From Bryoerythrophyllum caledonicum (lineage: Eukaryota > Streptophyta > Bryopsida > Pottiales > Pottiaceae): a stretch of DNA of 64,000 bases. The translations under genes were made by a program, and so were the position numbers. The DNA lies in contig OZ020520.1 in assembly GCA_963971425.1 (NCBI GenBank), forward strand, positions 7,048,553 through 7,112,552, read 5' to 3'. Below the pieces are notes generated by a model. It saw only the letters and a list, made by a program, of their open reading frames with translations. It was not told where the DNA came from and made no database searches. Shown piece by piece: positions 1-13,560 of this stretch; within the stretch, counting starts at the first letter, position 1, and the number at the start of each line of letters is the position of its first letter.

Positions 1-1900
1 ATAACGCCTTTCAGAGCCAGTAACAAAACTCCTGAAAGGATCTTAAGTGAAACACACGTAACTGATCCTAAACCAAAAGGTATAACTATCACTTCTACAG
101 ATACGAAGATTCACGAGCTTAAGGTAAAATATTCTCATTGCAGTCAAGTTTCACCAGTGCCCGGCAATATTCGTCCGACTACTTCACTTGCAAATTTCTC
201 TTCGCCTCGCGCCATATCCAACCCCAAGATATTCCAGCAGTACAGTGTACCTAGATATTCTAAAAGCTAATGTTCCGAAACTGCGATACATGGGTATCAA
301 AACAAAACACTACATGGGTGAAATGATGATCCTACCAATCAAAGCAACCCTTTAGGAACAACACTATCAACTGCTTCTATCAATAAGGATAAACCTCAGT
401 CAGCAGACGGTGATGACCAGAAACCACTCGCTACAATTGTAGCAGAAGCGCAGAAAAAAGTCGCAACATACGAGACGTCATTATACTCCATGTTAGAAAG
501 ATTTCTAAACATAAACTACAAGACATTGCTAGGATAGAAAATACACTAAACTCATCTTACGCGAGTAAAATCCGAAGAGTCAAATTAGAAGGATTGTGTA
601 ATGTGAAGGTTGAACGGAGTCAAGAGTACAAAGGGAGGATGTAAGTAATGAATAGGACACGTGCACATACGTTGGTAGAGAAAGGTATCGCACAATACCG
701 GAAGGCTTTGCAACACGAAATGGAAAGACTTTCAAGATGACAGCAACTTCTGAAATGAAATGAGTGCAGATTGAGACGCTACCTCAAAGATTGGTGGAGG
801 CATGTCGCATGTGTGCTTGAAGGGATACTTGAGATGCGCGCAACAGTGAATATTGGAGTGTACAGGCACCAGGCTGTGGATGGGTGTGCTTAAAGACGTT
901 GGAAGAAAGCATACTGATCATCGCACATACGTCCCCAACTAGGTCGCCAGTGACACGGACATGGGACGTTCATTGGTGGACCACCCCAGGAGATGATGGA
1001 CACAACCACTGCTACACGATTATCTTCTTCGAATGCTGCCTCCCTCATCCATTTATAAGCGTACTTGGGGTATTCACTCATCAGGTCAAGCCTCCAAGCC
1101 TCCCATCCAGCATGGATGCTAGTAACCACTTGTACAAATTCTGCACCAGCGATCCATCTTTCTGGAAGCACAACCAGACCCGAAGGAGACAAAATTGATG
1201 TCGCATAGTAGCCAGATCAACCCATCCAGAGAAGGTTAGCGACACAAGCACCACACGCGACCAACACAACACCGACGGGAGGACCAATCCTCCCGTCACC
1301 ACGCAACTTCTTTTTTTATTAAGAGTGAGATCTGCCCCGTAAGCGCACCCATAAGGGCAAGATCTTGCGACGCCACAATCAAGCCTGGCAACTCATTGTT
1401 TAACCATGGCTGGACTGCTGCCGTCAACTCTTTGAATAACAATCGTCAAACGAAGACCTGTTCCAAGCGCCGTAAATCCTGACCTCGCCGATATAATCTC
1501 TGACCGGTGGACGCGCACCATACAAAAAAATCGTACCATCGACCTGCAAAAAGAACATAAAAAATCTCATCCTCTTTTACATATTACTGCTCTTGCATAT
1601 TACTACATCTTGCACTGTAGAGAACAAGATTATACTGCACCAAAAAAGAACAGAAGAGATGGCAAGACATGTAAAAAACTAAGAGATCCATGTACATGTA
1701 ACTCCAACAAGAGGTCCATGTTCATGAAAGGGAGTCTCTTCTTCTTTTTATGTATATAGGAGGTCGGAGTTCAAAAAGAGAAAGGTTACCTTGCCAAGAC
1801 CATTGATTACATCGTAGATCACGTCCTTCTCCAAGAAGGAGACTCCTCGCGCTAAACGCATAGCCTCTCTCCTCCCAAAACCTTCAGAAGAGGCCAGCCC
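1..1900. other. no supported gene; weak coding-like fragments
   Basis: I see no gene that I can support here. A plus-strand open stretch at about 323-537 (Gln/Lys/Ala-rich, possibly helical) and another at about 648-740 look like pieces of an old element or gene, but they are short and end in stops. Around 890-1190 both strands are open for about 100 codons, so neither can be preferred. Composition is mixed and the stretch 1,300-1,800 shows nothing recognisable. Confidence 0.4.
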
Positions 1901-1906
1901 CTCTCA

Positions 1907-2350
1907 TCACCGCCGTGATGCTGCCGCTCCACCACCACCCCTCGCGAACAAGCCACGAAAGCCGACCAGACTCCCGCTCAACCGCTCCGCATCAACCTCC
2001 ATCGCAGAAAGCACCACCGCATCAGGTCTCTCGACGCCACTCCAAGGCGGCTGGCCGTAGTTCGCGTCGTCCTCGATGTGTAGATGGTAGTACGCCATGG
2101 CCACGAACTCGACAGAGTGGGGTTTGGAAGATGAGGGAGAGAGACACTCAAGAAGTGGGAGCATGAGGGAGACGGACGCGGTCAAGAAGTTTCTAGAACA
2201 GCTCCTTCCGAGGCTCGACCCTGGCTCCCATCTGGCCGTCGATTCTCTCCGACACCGCTTCTGCGATGGGACGGCAGCCGTAGATGGCAGAAGTTGGTTG
2301 GGGGAGATCCGGAACGTCGGCGGGGTTAGCGCGTTAACATCTGGCCGTTG
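1907..2350. other. GC-richer island with overlapping open frames on both strands
   Basis: Base composition rises sharply compared with the flanks. Three frames stay open for 80-92 codons: minus 2185-1907, and plus 1915-2166 and 2097-2351. The minus frame ends in a glycine/alanine-rich tail; the plus frame at 2097 has a plausible start and a Glu/Arg-rich N-terminus. None matches a family I know. Overlapping open frames in GC-rich DNA are expected by chance, so I do not call a gene. It could be the first exon or promoter island of a gene, or part of an element. Confidence 0.3.
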
Positions 2351-2562
2351 ATCTTTTTGGACGGTTGTAATAGCAGCGTGGAATCTACGCGAAGTGCTTT
2401 CAGGATCTGGAATGTGCCTTTAGCATCTCGATTATTATATCTGAAAGTTACTTTAGCGATGTTCCCCGTTCCCCGTCCTCCTCCTTGGAAGTATCTCCCA
2501 GCTAAATCCATGTCTAGTATCTACCACTTGTCATCACCGGGCTTATCCACACATATTTTGTT

Positions 2563-2765
2563 ATGTACTACACCAAACACTGTGGACTCATAATTGATGT
2601 GGATCATCGACACTAATCTTCATCAAGCACGTGCATGTCAAAATTTGATTGGTTGTTCATTTCCAAGCAAGTGTGTGTTAGTCGCGGATGGGACGTAAAA
2701 TTCCAATTAGTGTAGAAACTCGAACTACTCTGAGTCCACACTATATTTAGTGTTTGGTGTAGTTG
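2563..2765. repeat. imperfect inverted repeat, foldback or MITE-like
   Basis: The arms are ACTACACCAAACACTGTGGA (left, near 2567) and, on the right near 2730-2762, the reverse complement of the same words interrupted by about 8 extra bases. Read on the minus strand, the right arm gives ACTACACCAAACACT, then AAATATA, then GTGTGGACTCA. The loop is about 140 bases and holds no gene. I could not find a target-site duplication, so a transposon label is inference. Confidence 0.5.
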
Positions 2766-2769
2766 ACCC

Positions 2770-5520
2770 CTCGTTGTGCCTGACGGGCCAAGGACAATCG
2801 CCAATACACTAAATATATATCTATTATTTACTTGAGATGCTCGGATTGCCTAGGAATGAAAAGTAAAAGTATTTTAAGTAATTGCTACATGTTGACAGAG
2901 GGTGCACCTATATGTTGGAGGTTTCCACCTTCGGGTATTGGCCTTACTCTTTTGATATACGTAGTGGATAAAGAGATTTCATGTTTTCATTAGGATGAAT
3001 TTCATAAAATAAAAATATCCACAAATGTAAATCATTTCATATTGAACCTAGGCGTTTTGGAGGAATCTCTACTTGGTTGATTGAAAAATGCCAAGATTAA
3101 CTTTTTGAGAATGCAACCATATGATCTTCTTTTCAGCTTTTATGAGATGATGTGGTAAAAATTTCGTGAATTTTGACAGTATGGGTTGAAAGGAAGATAA
3201 TTGCAGTCAAAGTGAAAGATGTTGTCTTTTGAAAGGACACTTGGTCCTCTAGGGATTAAGATGATTTGGGATGTTTGAATAATTTGATTAAAGTAAATTC
3301 TAGTAGACTTTTTGATAAATTAATTCTTGTTACATCGTCCACTAGTCACTTGTCACTATTTTGGATATTGTTCTTCAATTTATAATAATGAAAGGGATTG
3401 GATTTTGGACAAATGCACTGTATATAGAATTTTTTCTTAAAAAGCTAAACTTGAACCTATCCAGAATAGTTTTTTTTTCATTATTTATTACATAAACAAG
3501 GATGTCATTTGTTTCATTTATTATTACCGGTTTTGCATTAAAACATGTTTCATGAAACACAAGAAATTGGCATTCCTCCTCATACATCCAAATTTAATTT
3601 ATCTTTTATTTAAAATCTAAAATCTTATAAAAATCATGCACTTGGATTTACCACATTCGCAACTACTGCCATATCCAAAAATAACTTTAAATATTTTTCC
3701 AAACATTTTTGAAATCATAAAATTTGCCTATTTACTTTGTGAAAATAAGTAATCAACAAGTATCCAAGACATTTGTTTGTTGGGAATATTTTTTGCTAAA
3801 CATCTACAATTTTAAGAACTGATTTAAATTATGAAAATACGCTACCAAATCCAATCCTCATGTGCGATATAAGTGTGATGAGCTATAGATTTGGTAAAAG
3901 AAATTTTATTATACATATGAAGAGGGTGTTCTACTTAATAAAAATGATTTTGTAAGAAAAACATCATGTGTACTACATACAACTTTCAAAGGCCACTCCC
4001 ACCATTATCAATTTTCATATTCCCAACAAACAAATGTCTTGAAATGGGCTTTTTGAAACAAACAAATGTCCAGTTTCTATGGTGTCAATTTATAACATTT
4101 CTCTTTGAAATTTGTATCGTAAATGGGCATTTTGATTACCTATGCTTTGAATTCTAAAATTTCAAATTTAAATTGATTAATTGTCATTCTATTTTTGAAG
4201 TACATTGTGATGAGACTTTTTTAATACATACCTATGCATATTTCAATACGTGAATCTCAATTTATTTATTTTAATTAATAATTTCTAAATTACCAACAAA
4301 AATTAGGTGAATCTGCAATATAATCCTGAGATTATGAAATTTAATAATATTTTATTGTGAGTGGAATGTTTATTTTTATTTAATGTAGTGAATGGATAAA
4401 TATTTAAATACAAAACAAAGATGTTAAATATGTGAAATAAACCAATTTTTTGAGCCAATATATAATAATAGATACATTTTAATCAAAATCGTATAAATTA
4501 TTTGTCATTTGTCAATACATTAATGCTTCAAATTATTGCCTCAAATCTTGCACAAAATCTTATCACAATACTTGTCTATCTTGCAACCAACTTTACTGCA
4601 TATTGAAATTTAACACTTTGTAAAGATATTGAAATTTAACACTTTGTAAGTTGATTTTTCAATGTCTTCAAGAATTGTAGAAATATATTTAGTCTTTCAT
4701 AAAAGAATTAAGCAAAACTTGAATTTCAATTTGACATAAACAAGTCATGAATTTATGACTTCATCATGTTTTGTTAAACCAAACATGTATAAAACATGCA
4801 CTGTGAGATATCACACTGTTAATCAATTAATCATGATTTAGATTATGAGATTTTATTGTATTGAATGAAATTCAAATTATTTCCATTTAGTTTTATTTAA
4901 AATTGTTGTCAATATTATAGATTACAAAAAACTTTCAACATAAAATTATGTTGAATTTTTATTTTTTTGCAGATTTGTTTCACTCAATTTTTTGCTTATT
5001 ATGATTGATAATTCATATACATGTTTATACATGAACATAATTAATGGTTTGAATACAACTAATCTTGTATCAAATAACAAAATGAGACATTACTTTGCTA
5101 TAAAAATTGTAGCTAAATCCACTCACGTTAAAATTCAAGGCTTATAGTATGATCCTTGGATACTTCATACTTACATTCAATAAATTGTACCTACTTCAAG
5201 AATGCAATGTTATTATCATTGTTAGAACTTTCTAAAGTTAAAATTTTATATTTATTTATACTTCAAACATTATATCCTTTAAAAAATCAAGATTTTGGAT
5301 TTACAATTCCATACAAATTATTTGTATAGTATTATAATGAAATCAATCCAAAATAAAAAAAAGTATTATTGATAGTTTTCATACCTTTTGTAGTTTTTGA
5401 GGTATCATAGTAACTTTGAATAGATTTTTTGAGGTCTCTGATGATAATCAATTTTGATTAAATTTTTTTTAAACTATGTAGCAATATTTTAAAAATAATA
5501 TTTCATCTAGAATTTAGATA
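2770..5520. other. AT-rich intergenic stretch, no gene seen
   Basis: Very AT-rich with only short chance reading frames. Structure inside it: a perfect 25-bp inverted repeat at 3765-3789 and 4017-4041, and a tandem doublet of about 28 bp with the word GAAATTTAACACTTTGTAA near 4602-4650. The part closest to 5,520 is the expected 3' untranslated and terminator region of the minus-strand coiled-coil gene. Confidence 0.5.
3765..4041. repeat. perfect 25-bp inverted repeat around a 227-bp spacer
   Basis: The left arm at 3765-3789 begins CAAGACATTTGTTTGTTGGG and ends AATAT. The right arm at 4017-4041 is its exact reverse complement. The spacer is AT-rich and codes for nothing visible. The size and perfect arms fit a young MITE or foldback element. 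No convincing target duplication is visible outside the arms. Confidence 0.6.
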
Positions 5521-5527
5521 TAATATC

Positions 5528-8500
5528 TCAAGCTTCAACTGCAATCATTTCATTTCTCTTTTTAGAAATTTGATTGAAGCTATTTGATCGATGGCTAACA
5601 TTGACACGTATTCGACCGGTCTCAAAACAAATATTTGTCCTCTGACAGTTTTTGGATAATCCATCTTGACATTTTTCAATAATTAAACGTCCATCTAAAC
5701 TTGTGTCAACTATTGTTGTATGTTCATCCACTACACTAGGAGGTCCTTGAAGTTTACATTCGTTGGCTTTTATTGAAGAATCTTGTAGGCTACTAGCTTC
5801 ATCTTTTGAAGGACTTCCATCTTCAGAAATGTCGTTGTTTCTTATGTTTGATTTTCTTTTATAACGTAAAGTTGGTTTTTGAGTTTGCAATGGATGAATG
5901 GCATTGGTGTGTAGAACATCATTTGATGAGCTAGACATCCCCCTTTCGACAAATTTTTGTGTAGAAATATTTGTTTTTATTGGAAAAGATTGGTGATTTT
6001 CAAATATTTTTGAAAATTCTTGAATACGTTCGACATCTCCATTGGTTGTTGATTGAGTATGAGAATGAATATCTTGTCGTTCATTAATATGTTGCCTTGT
6101 AAGTGGTGACCAAGATTTTTTTTGGCCATTATGTTGTTTTCTAAGAAAACAATCATTTTGAAAACCTTGAACATCCTTTTTGCTAGTGAACATTCTAAAA
6201 ACTTTAACAAGCTCAGATCCAAGAAAAGCACATTTCTTGTCTGCTAAAGTTACTCCATCTAATGCTGATTGTATACCTTTGATTACTTGTTCAACTTCTT
6301 TATCCAATAATCTGAAAGTTAAAAAAAACTATTATTATTATTTTTATCAACTATATTTGAAATCTTTTTTTCATATATAAATTGGATGTGTGAATATAGT
6401 ATAATTGTTCAATATTTGGTACAGTAAATGAGACATAGATTAGCAATTCAATTTTTAACCTTAAATTTTCAAATGTCGCTGAAGCAACATGCTCAATGCG
6501 GTTTTCAAGATCTATCACTTTAGAATTAAAATCTCCATTCATCTCCAATGTCACTAATTCACTATGTTTTTTTGCTGTAATATTCTCGACTCTTCTATTG
6601 GTTCAACACAAGCTAGTACTTAACAAGTTTGTCAAATAAAATCTCAAAGCAACCAATTGATTGAAAATGAATATTTTTATATTAAAATTTTAAAAATTGT
6701 TGAATAAATTTATCACAATAATGTTCATGTAAATTTGGATACCTTTGAAGAGCTTCAACATTTTGGCTTAAATAATCAAATGATGATATGTTTCTAGTTT
6801 CATCTTCACCTTCTTTTCCAATTTTTTTAGCATATTCCAGCTTCAATGACAAATTGGAATCTTGGTTCATTGATTTTTCAAGAGCAGTGACTCGCTTTTC
6901 CAACACACTAATAACCTATTTGGTTTGATATAAAAGTTAGATTGAAAAAAAAAATTAATATTAAATTTAATTTTAAGATTCAAAATTATTTCACATGTAA
7001 GGTTAATCAGTGCAATCTTGAACACTAATCTTCCATCAGTTTTTTCTTACATTGATATCTTTTAAAGATAAATCATTTACCATTTCTTTCATTTCATTGA
7101 ATTTAGATTCAATAAGACAAGAAATTTGTTGTACCAAAATTTCATTTCTACATGTTGGATGAATTTGTTCATCCAAATGTCCTACTTTTGATGAAAGTTC
7201 ATTAACAATCCGTGTTGCTGCTTCATATTTCGGAAGCCAAATTGTTGCAGTCTTTCCAAGGTCACGAGTACTATTTTGCACATCTTCATATGACCTAATT
7301 AGATTTACTTGAACATCTTCTACCATTCTAATACGTTTTTCAAGTGTAGATTGTTCGGATACTGATTCTTTGAACTTCTTTTCCAACACCCTCGTCATTT
7401 GTTGTAATTGGTTTGATTCAATTTGCCAATTTTTTTGAAATTGCTCCAACTCTTTTGTTTTTATAAGGAAACTTTGATGTTTATCGTCTTGTGCGTCTTG
7501 AAGTTGATGAACTAATTTGGAAAGATTTTCTACTGCTTCTTGTGTCTAAAAAATTCCATTACATAATTTAAAGAAATATATTTAGAAATTTATGAGGTTC
7601 CAAATAGAAGCTACTATATGATCTTTGGAGCAAAATGAAAAGTTTGCATCATGAATTTTATGAACACTAGAATTTTTACTAAGGATTACCTTAAAAATGC
7701 ATTCTTTCATGTCAACTCTAATGCAATCGAATTGTGGATATAACATTGTGGTTCGATACAACATTGCTTGCCGTTGCTCTTTTTCAAGGCCATATGTAAC
7801 TTCTCTAGCTTTTGTAATTTCTATATCCATGTCATGTTTCCAACTTGTAATTTCTAGCTCCAATTCTTTGCTAAATCGATCATGTGCTTCTTGGTTATAT
7901 TGTATTGCAATTTGTTGTGCTCTTTTTATACCTTCTTTTTCTTCTTGAAGCCCTTTCTACAAAGTAATATAAAGAAGACTATGATAATTCATTCAATGTA
8001 TGACTAATATAATAATGATTTTTGAAACAATGAACATTTTATATTTTAACAATTCCATTCACTCACCAATAATTGCATAGTCAAATGTTGTGCTTTAGCT
8101 ATCTCTCTATTGAAAGAGTTTAGAACGTTAGCAAAAATTTCACTAGATTTTACAGCCATGTGTTTAGCTTCTTTGGCCGCTTCAAATGCAGTGTCTCTAT
8201 GTTCATGTATTGCCTCTAAAATATCTGAGCTTTCTTTTTGCACCAAATCATTCAATTCTAACTTTTTTCCTTTTGTAATTGATGCCACGAGGCACATTTG
8301 TTCTTTATTCTTAGAAAGTTCTTCTCGAGTTCTACAAGCTTCATTCGCAACACTTTGAACCATGGCTTTTTCAAGTGTTAAGTTCTTTTGTAGTTGAAGA
8401 CTATTGCGTTGAACATTTGCAATTTCAACTTCAAGAGATTTATATATTTCATCAAACATGTCTTTAGCTTGAGTGGCTGAGATGGTAGCCTCAGCTGCAG

Positions 8501-11500
8501 CTTGTATTGTTGTTTCTATTTTTTTTCCCATTATAGAGGTTTTTTTTGACAAATAATCAGCAACATTCTATAAATTATTGAATTTTTATGTTTGTAATGT
8601 GGTTAAAATTTTATACAATACTTATCACAATCAACAAATTTCAGTGATGAGAGGTAATATAAAGAAAAGTTAAAATTTATTCACAATTTTTCTAAATACA
8701 TTGTATTTATTGACTATTATATATTAAAATAAAATAAAATAATTAATAATTACTTGTCCTTCTCTTATTTCATTGCGCAAATGAATCATATCTTCTTTCA
8801 TTGCATTTGTCATTAATGATACTTTGTTTTGAGCGGATTGCAATTGTTTGTTCAAGTCTCCTTTCATTGTATTAAGGATTTCACGTTTATTAGTTGTACA
8901 CATTGCTATGAAATGGCGTTGAATGGTGATGTTTTCTCTTTCAAGTTTTTCTTTAAGATGCTCTCTTTCAATTTCTACAATTTCTGCTACTTCATTGCGA
9001 ATGTTTTGAAGTTCTTTTGAAAGCATCTATTGAATTCATTACATGTTAAATGATAATTGTAATTCATTAAATTTTTCTAGAAGAATATATATTGAATAAA
9101 TATACTTTGAAAAAACTGTATATAAATAATATTATATAAAGCTATAGATGTTAAATTATTATATCATAGTAGTTTGTCAACTATTATATAATGTAATTTT
9201 AAAAGATCTTATAGAAAGTTTAAATAATTATTTAAAACTTGTATTTTGTAAGAATTTGACATTTAATTTTTTTTGAAAATAATGAATTTTACATGTTCTA
9301 TTATTGTGTGCTGACTATTTGCTGCATTACATTCTTGATGATGCTTATGTTCAATCCATTGGCCTTCAACTTCATCTACACGATTACGACAACTAGTTTT
9401 AATATTTGATACATTTGATCGAATCTCTTCTAGACCTCCAAGAAAGAATTGAGATAAACTTTCAACGCGTTCCATTATTAACATTCTCTCTTGTATTCCT
9501 TCTCTTTGTGCAATATTTTGATTCTTTTCTAATTTTGCATTATTTTCTTGAGCTTTTTCAACAAGCTTTTGGACATTTTCAATCCTCATCTAAAACATAA
9601 ATGTACTTCAGTATTTAAATAAATATATACTCTATGATATAAACTTATCATAATGAAATCACTAACTTATAGTAAAAAATAACTATTCATTCATTATATA
9701 CGTCATAACTAAAACTACATATTTTTATATAATAAAGGCAAAACCCTAGCATTTTGATATCTCCAATTATTATATACTTTTTATATTTCAATTATTTTTA
9801 TAGATAATTCATTCATTGCATATAATAAACTGACATGTAAACTATTTTCTTTAAAATTTTGAAGTTGCTTTATCAATTCATTGTTTTCACTTTTCAACAC
9901 ATTGCATTCATTATTAGCAATAGAATTTGATATTTTAGATGTAGTACATATAAAATTGACTAGATAGCTTTGTATATCATCTTTATTCTTTGAAAGCTCT
10001 TTAATCTCATTCCACAATTGTTTCATTTCACTTTCTAATGCTAAAATTCCAATATCACTTTGAAGTTGATGCCTTACTATCTTCTTTTCCAAAATTAATA
10101 ATGTTTGTGTAAATTTTAAGTATAGGTAATCATTAGAAATCATTATTATAAATTTTAGGTAACTATTATCATTAGAGATCATTACTATAAATCTTGATTT
10201 TATAATACCATTTAAAAAACATATATATATATATATATATGTTTTTAATTTATATTTATCCAATTTTGAAAACATGCAATTTGAAATGTTTTTCTAGCCA
10301 ATGCAATATTTCTATATTTTATTGTAATTACAATACTTATCAACCAAATTATAACTCAAATAAAAATGATGATTATTAAAGAAAAGACAATGTAATTTTC
10401 ATGCAATTTTTAAACATGGAACCACATCTTCAACCAATATATTTATCAAATAGTATAAAACCAACGCACCTCATCATCAATAATTTTCTTACTTTTTAAT
10501 GTAGAGTTTATTGTTTCTTTCAATTTTAGCTTGATGTCATTCTGCAACAATTGCCTTGCTTCAAATATTTCTTTTGACATTTCATGTCTTAAATAATCTA
10601 GTTGTTTTTTCAAATCTTCAAAACAATTTTTTAGGCTTTTAGTTTTTACTTCAAATTGACTATTGAAACCTTCTATTAAGCTCCTTAATTCATTAAACAT
10701 CACTTGTTGTAAAGAAGGATCTTCATAGGTTACAAATTGATTTTCCTACACCATTGCAAATTGATTTGAATCATGTCATTTGTTGATTTTTGCATCAATG
10801 TTGTTAATATCTATAAAAGTTATTGAAATTGCATTGAATGATAAATTTTAATTTTAATAATTCTCTCAATATAACATAATCAAAGTTAAACTTTGAGGTA
10901 TATTTTACAAATTGTTTTCAACTTGCCTTGTTAAAATGATTTGATTGTCGAATCTCTTCTATATCACTATTAGGTTTTGAAATATTTTCAATAAAATTAT
11001 TCTTTTCATATGGTAAAATTATATTTTCATATGCAGTTTTAGCAACTTTCTCATCTGATTTTTTACCATCGATTACTTCACTGTTATCTTTTAAAGATCT
11101 AATATGTAGTTTACTTGATTTTTGGCCAGCAAAAATACCTACATGTGTTTTTGATTTAGAATATATGGTAGATGATAATGGCACTAGGTTGTTGATGTTA
11201 GAATTTGGAGATGTATTATGTATATGATTTTTCATTTTAATATCAACTTGCATATTTTTTTCATCTTCAATGGATTTTGTAAGAACTTTAGAATTTTCAA
11301 TAGAAGGTGTATTGTGATCATGTTGTTCTTGAACAACATTTTGGCAATCCATTAAGACAACATCAATAGATGGAGCTAGATTTATTGAAGTGTTATATCC
11401 AAGATTATCTTTTATGGTTGAATTATTGTTTATATTTGTCGTTGGATTTGATAGACGCCGAGAAATTGGTGCCAAATACTTGAGTTTTTGTACGTAATGT

Positions 11501-12117
11501 GATAAAGGAAGAGAAGATAAAGAAGATTCACTGGAGGACGTTGACGAATTGCTTGTATTAGAATATGAAGAAAAAATGTTATAAGTTTTTATCCTTTTTC
11601 GTGCCTTGAAATCTTCATGAGCATTATTTTGATGATTGTTTTTCCCTTCAAAACTAGATGTATTATCATAAGGTAATGATGAGTTTGAGCTTCTATTCAT
11701 TATTGTTGAAGAAAAAAAACTTTTTTCATTATATTCTTTGAAATTATTGCATTCAATTCCATCATTATTGGCAATTATATTTCTTTCAATACCAGATTCA
11801 ACTGTCATGTTTTGTATAGTATTTACAATGTTCATTTCCATTGATAAACCCTTTTGAATTCTTTTATCATTCTCTTCTATAACATTTTCATCTTTAATTT
11901 TGGATATATTGATTTTATCTCCATCTTTGATTTCATGAAGACTTTCATACAATCCTTTGACCATAACTTCTTCAATTCTTGAATCATTTGCTTTTTCCTT
12001 TAATATTTTCATTTGTTGCCGAAACCTTTTACAATCTCCTATGACACCTCTTGATTCATATGTACCAATTGCATTAAATGCATCTTCTTTATTTATACTA
12101 AAATCAAAACCATTCAT
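5528..12117 (-). CDS. long coiled-coil protein, 11 exons, function unknown
   Basis: I do not recognise this gene. My splice model on the minus strand is 12117-10927, 10745-10470, about 10090-9835, 9589-9293, 9026-8754, 8567-8067, 7956-7690, 7545-7051, 6915-6743, 6594-6460 and 6311-5528. It gives about 1,550 residues with no internal stop. The phases agree at every junction I could fix; the acceptor of exon 3 is uncertain. Exon 1 encodes about 397 residues, low-complexity and Asn/Ser-rich, beginning MNGFDFSINKEDAF. Exons 2-10 are almost wholly heptad-like, rich in Glu, Lys, Gln, Leu and Ile. Exon 11 gives a polar, Ser/Lys-rich tail ending MIAVEA. The first donor is a GC type, AAG|GCAAGT. Introns are short (about 100-350 bases) and AT-rich. 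Such an architecture suits a structural, cytoskeletal or meiotic chromosome-axis role, but nothing specific supports any of these. The start is the first ATG of the open first exon. Confidence 0.72.
10215..10243. repeat. (AT)n microsatellite
   Basis: An almost pure run of alternating AT inside the second intron of the coiled-coil gene. It is a simple repeat with no other signal. Confidence 0.9.
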
Positions 12118-13380
12118 TTTTATTCTTTTTTATTACATGAAGTTTCATTTGTTGAGGTATTAAAGATGAACGTAGGTTTTATGTAGATTTGTAAACAATA
12201 AAATCATATCCACTTCTCAAAGGAATATGGTTTTATCTATAACCACCATATAATTTAATTCCTTTTAGCCATGTGTATTCATCTCTTACGTCAAATTCAA
12301 GGTTTTTCTCTATTTTTTTGTTGCACCTTCTTTAACACTCTTTCAATGTGGAAATCTTTAAGAATTTCTCCTTTTGAAACTTGGTCTTCAAATTTGGTAG
12401 AAATAGAAGAAACAAATTTACATGAAGCATATCAGACCATAAAAATATATTTTTTAAGACAACTTTATTTGTTTTTATAAAAAAATTATACTAAGAACAA
12501 TGATTTTGTGTAAATCAAAGAAACATCAAGATTTCTATTTTATATAATTAAAAACATTTGTCAAACATCTGCAAGCAAAGTGCTTAAGAGTCACTTTCAA
12601 TTATTAATGACAATTTTATGGGAAAATTTAACTTCCTATCTTCAATATATGAGCCAATGTTATTTAAATGTTGTTTTTTTTATTGATGCTTTTAGAAGAA
12701 TAGTATGCTTATTTATCAGTTATTGGTACAATATTGTTGAAAGAAAATTTATACTTACATTTTACATTTTTCCTTTTAGAAATTGAGCAACTTGGTTCAT
12801 AAAATTCCAATATATGTTTTCAACATGCCCAAAACCCTAGAACTTGTTGTTAGTAAGGTCTTAATACCTTTATTTCCTTCTTGTACATATTTTTGTGTAT
12901 GATCCGTGAAATTTAAATTAAAAAAAACACGAAAGATTATATTACATTCTATGTCCAATGAATCCTTCCAAAAATAGGGGTCCAATGTTTTTTTTGGAAT
13001 TACAGTATACCACAATTATGGTTCAATGATAATGTTCTAAAAAAGGTAGTAAGAAAATAATATCATAGTCCTTTCTTTATCATTAGACATTCAATGAACT
13101 CTATAAAATTTATACAGTAAATAATACTTCAAAAAAATCACCGGTACTTTATTATATACCTCAAGGTTTTATTATATCTTGGGTTTTATAAAAGAAATTT
13201 AATCAAGCAAACGACTAAGTGACACATATTAAAGAAAATATCACATGAGAATTCTGACACAAGTTTTTATATATTTAATATATTCAACCCCCAAAAGACC
13301 AAGTGTACCTACAAGGTAGATTTTATTTTACTTTGACAACAATTATCTTTCAATCCGTATACTGTAGTCAAAATTCACAA
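12118..13380. other. upstream region of the coiled-coil gene, no gene seen
   Basis: AT-rich DNA with only chance frames of 60-72 codons on both strands. The part next to 12,117 should hold the promoter and leader of the minus-strand coiled-coil gene. I see no clear TATA box that I would commit to. The two plus-strand frames near 12,271 and 12,580 are Phe/Leu-rich translations of T-rich DNA and are not credible proteins. Confidence 0.4.
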
Positions 13381-13389
13381 AGTTTGTAC

Positions 13390-13560
13390 CACATCATCTC
13401 AGAAGACGAAGAACTTTGGGTCTCCAATTGGGAGGCTAGCATGAACAAAGTGTCTATTCATTCCACTTCTACATCTATACCCTTTGGGCATAGATCAATA
13501 CTATGGAACTACTTCCCTCTTTTGAGGGTAGACACTATGAAGCCAAAAATAAGAAGCCAA
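13390..13560 (-). mobile_element. LTR-retroelement end fragment (fossil)
   Basis: Read on the minus strand this resembles 31,835-31,995: a word like ATAGTGTCTACCCTCAAAAG, which looks like a polypurine-tract junction, followed by an arm resembling GGAGACC and a TTCTTC-rich stretch. The two copies are diverged and in opposite orientation. It is an old, broken end fragment; no coding part is attached. Confidence 0.4.

Noticed and set aside
890-1198. Gene on either strand at about 0.9-1.2 kb
   Set aside because: Both strands are open over the same bases and neither product resembles a known family.
5528-12117. Possible PRD3/PAIR1-type meiotic protein
   Set aside because: Only a short VFRMFTSK-like phrase and the coiled-coil nature recall it; length and the rest do not match, so no name was given.
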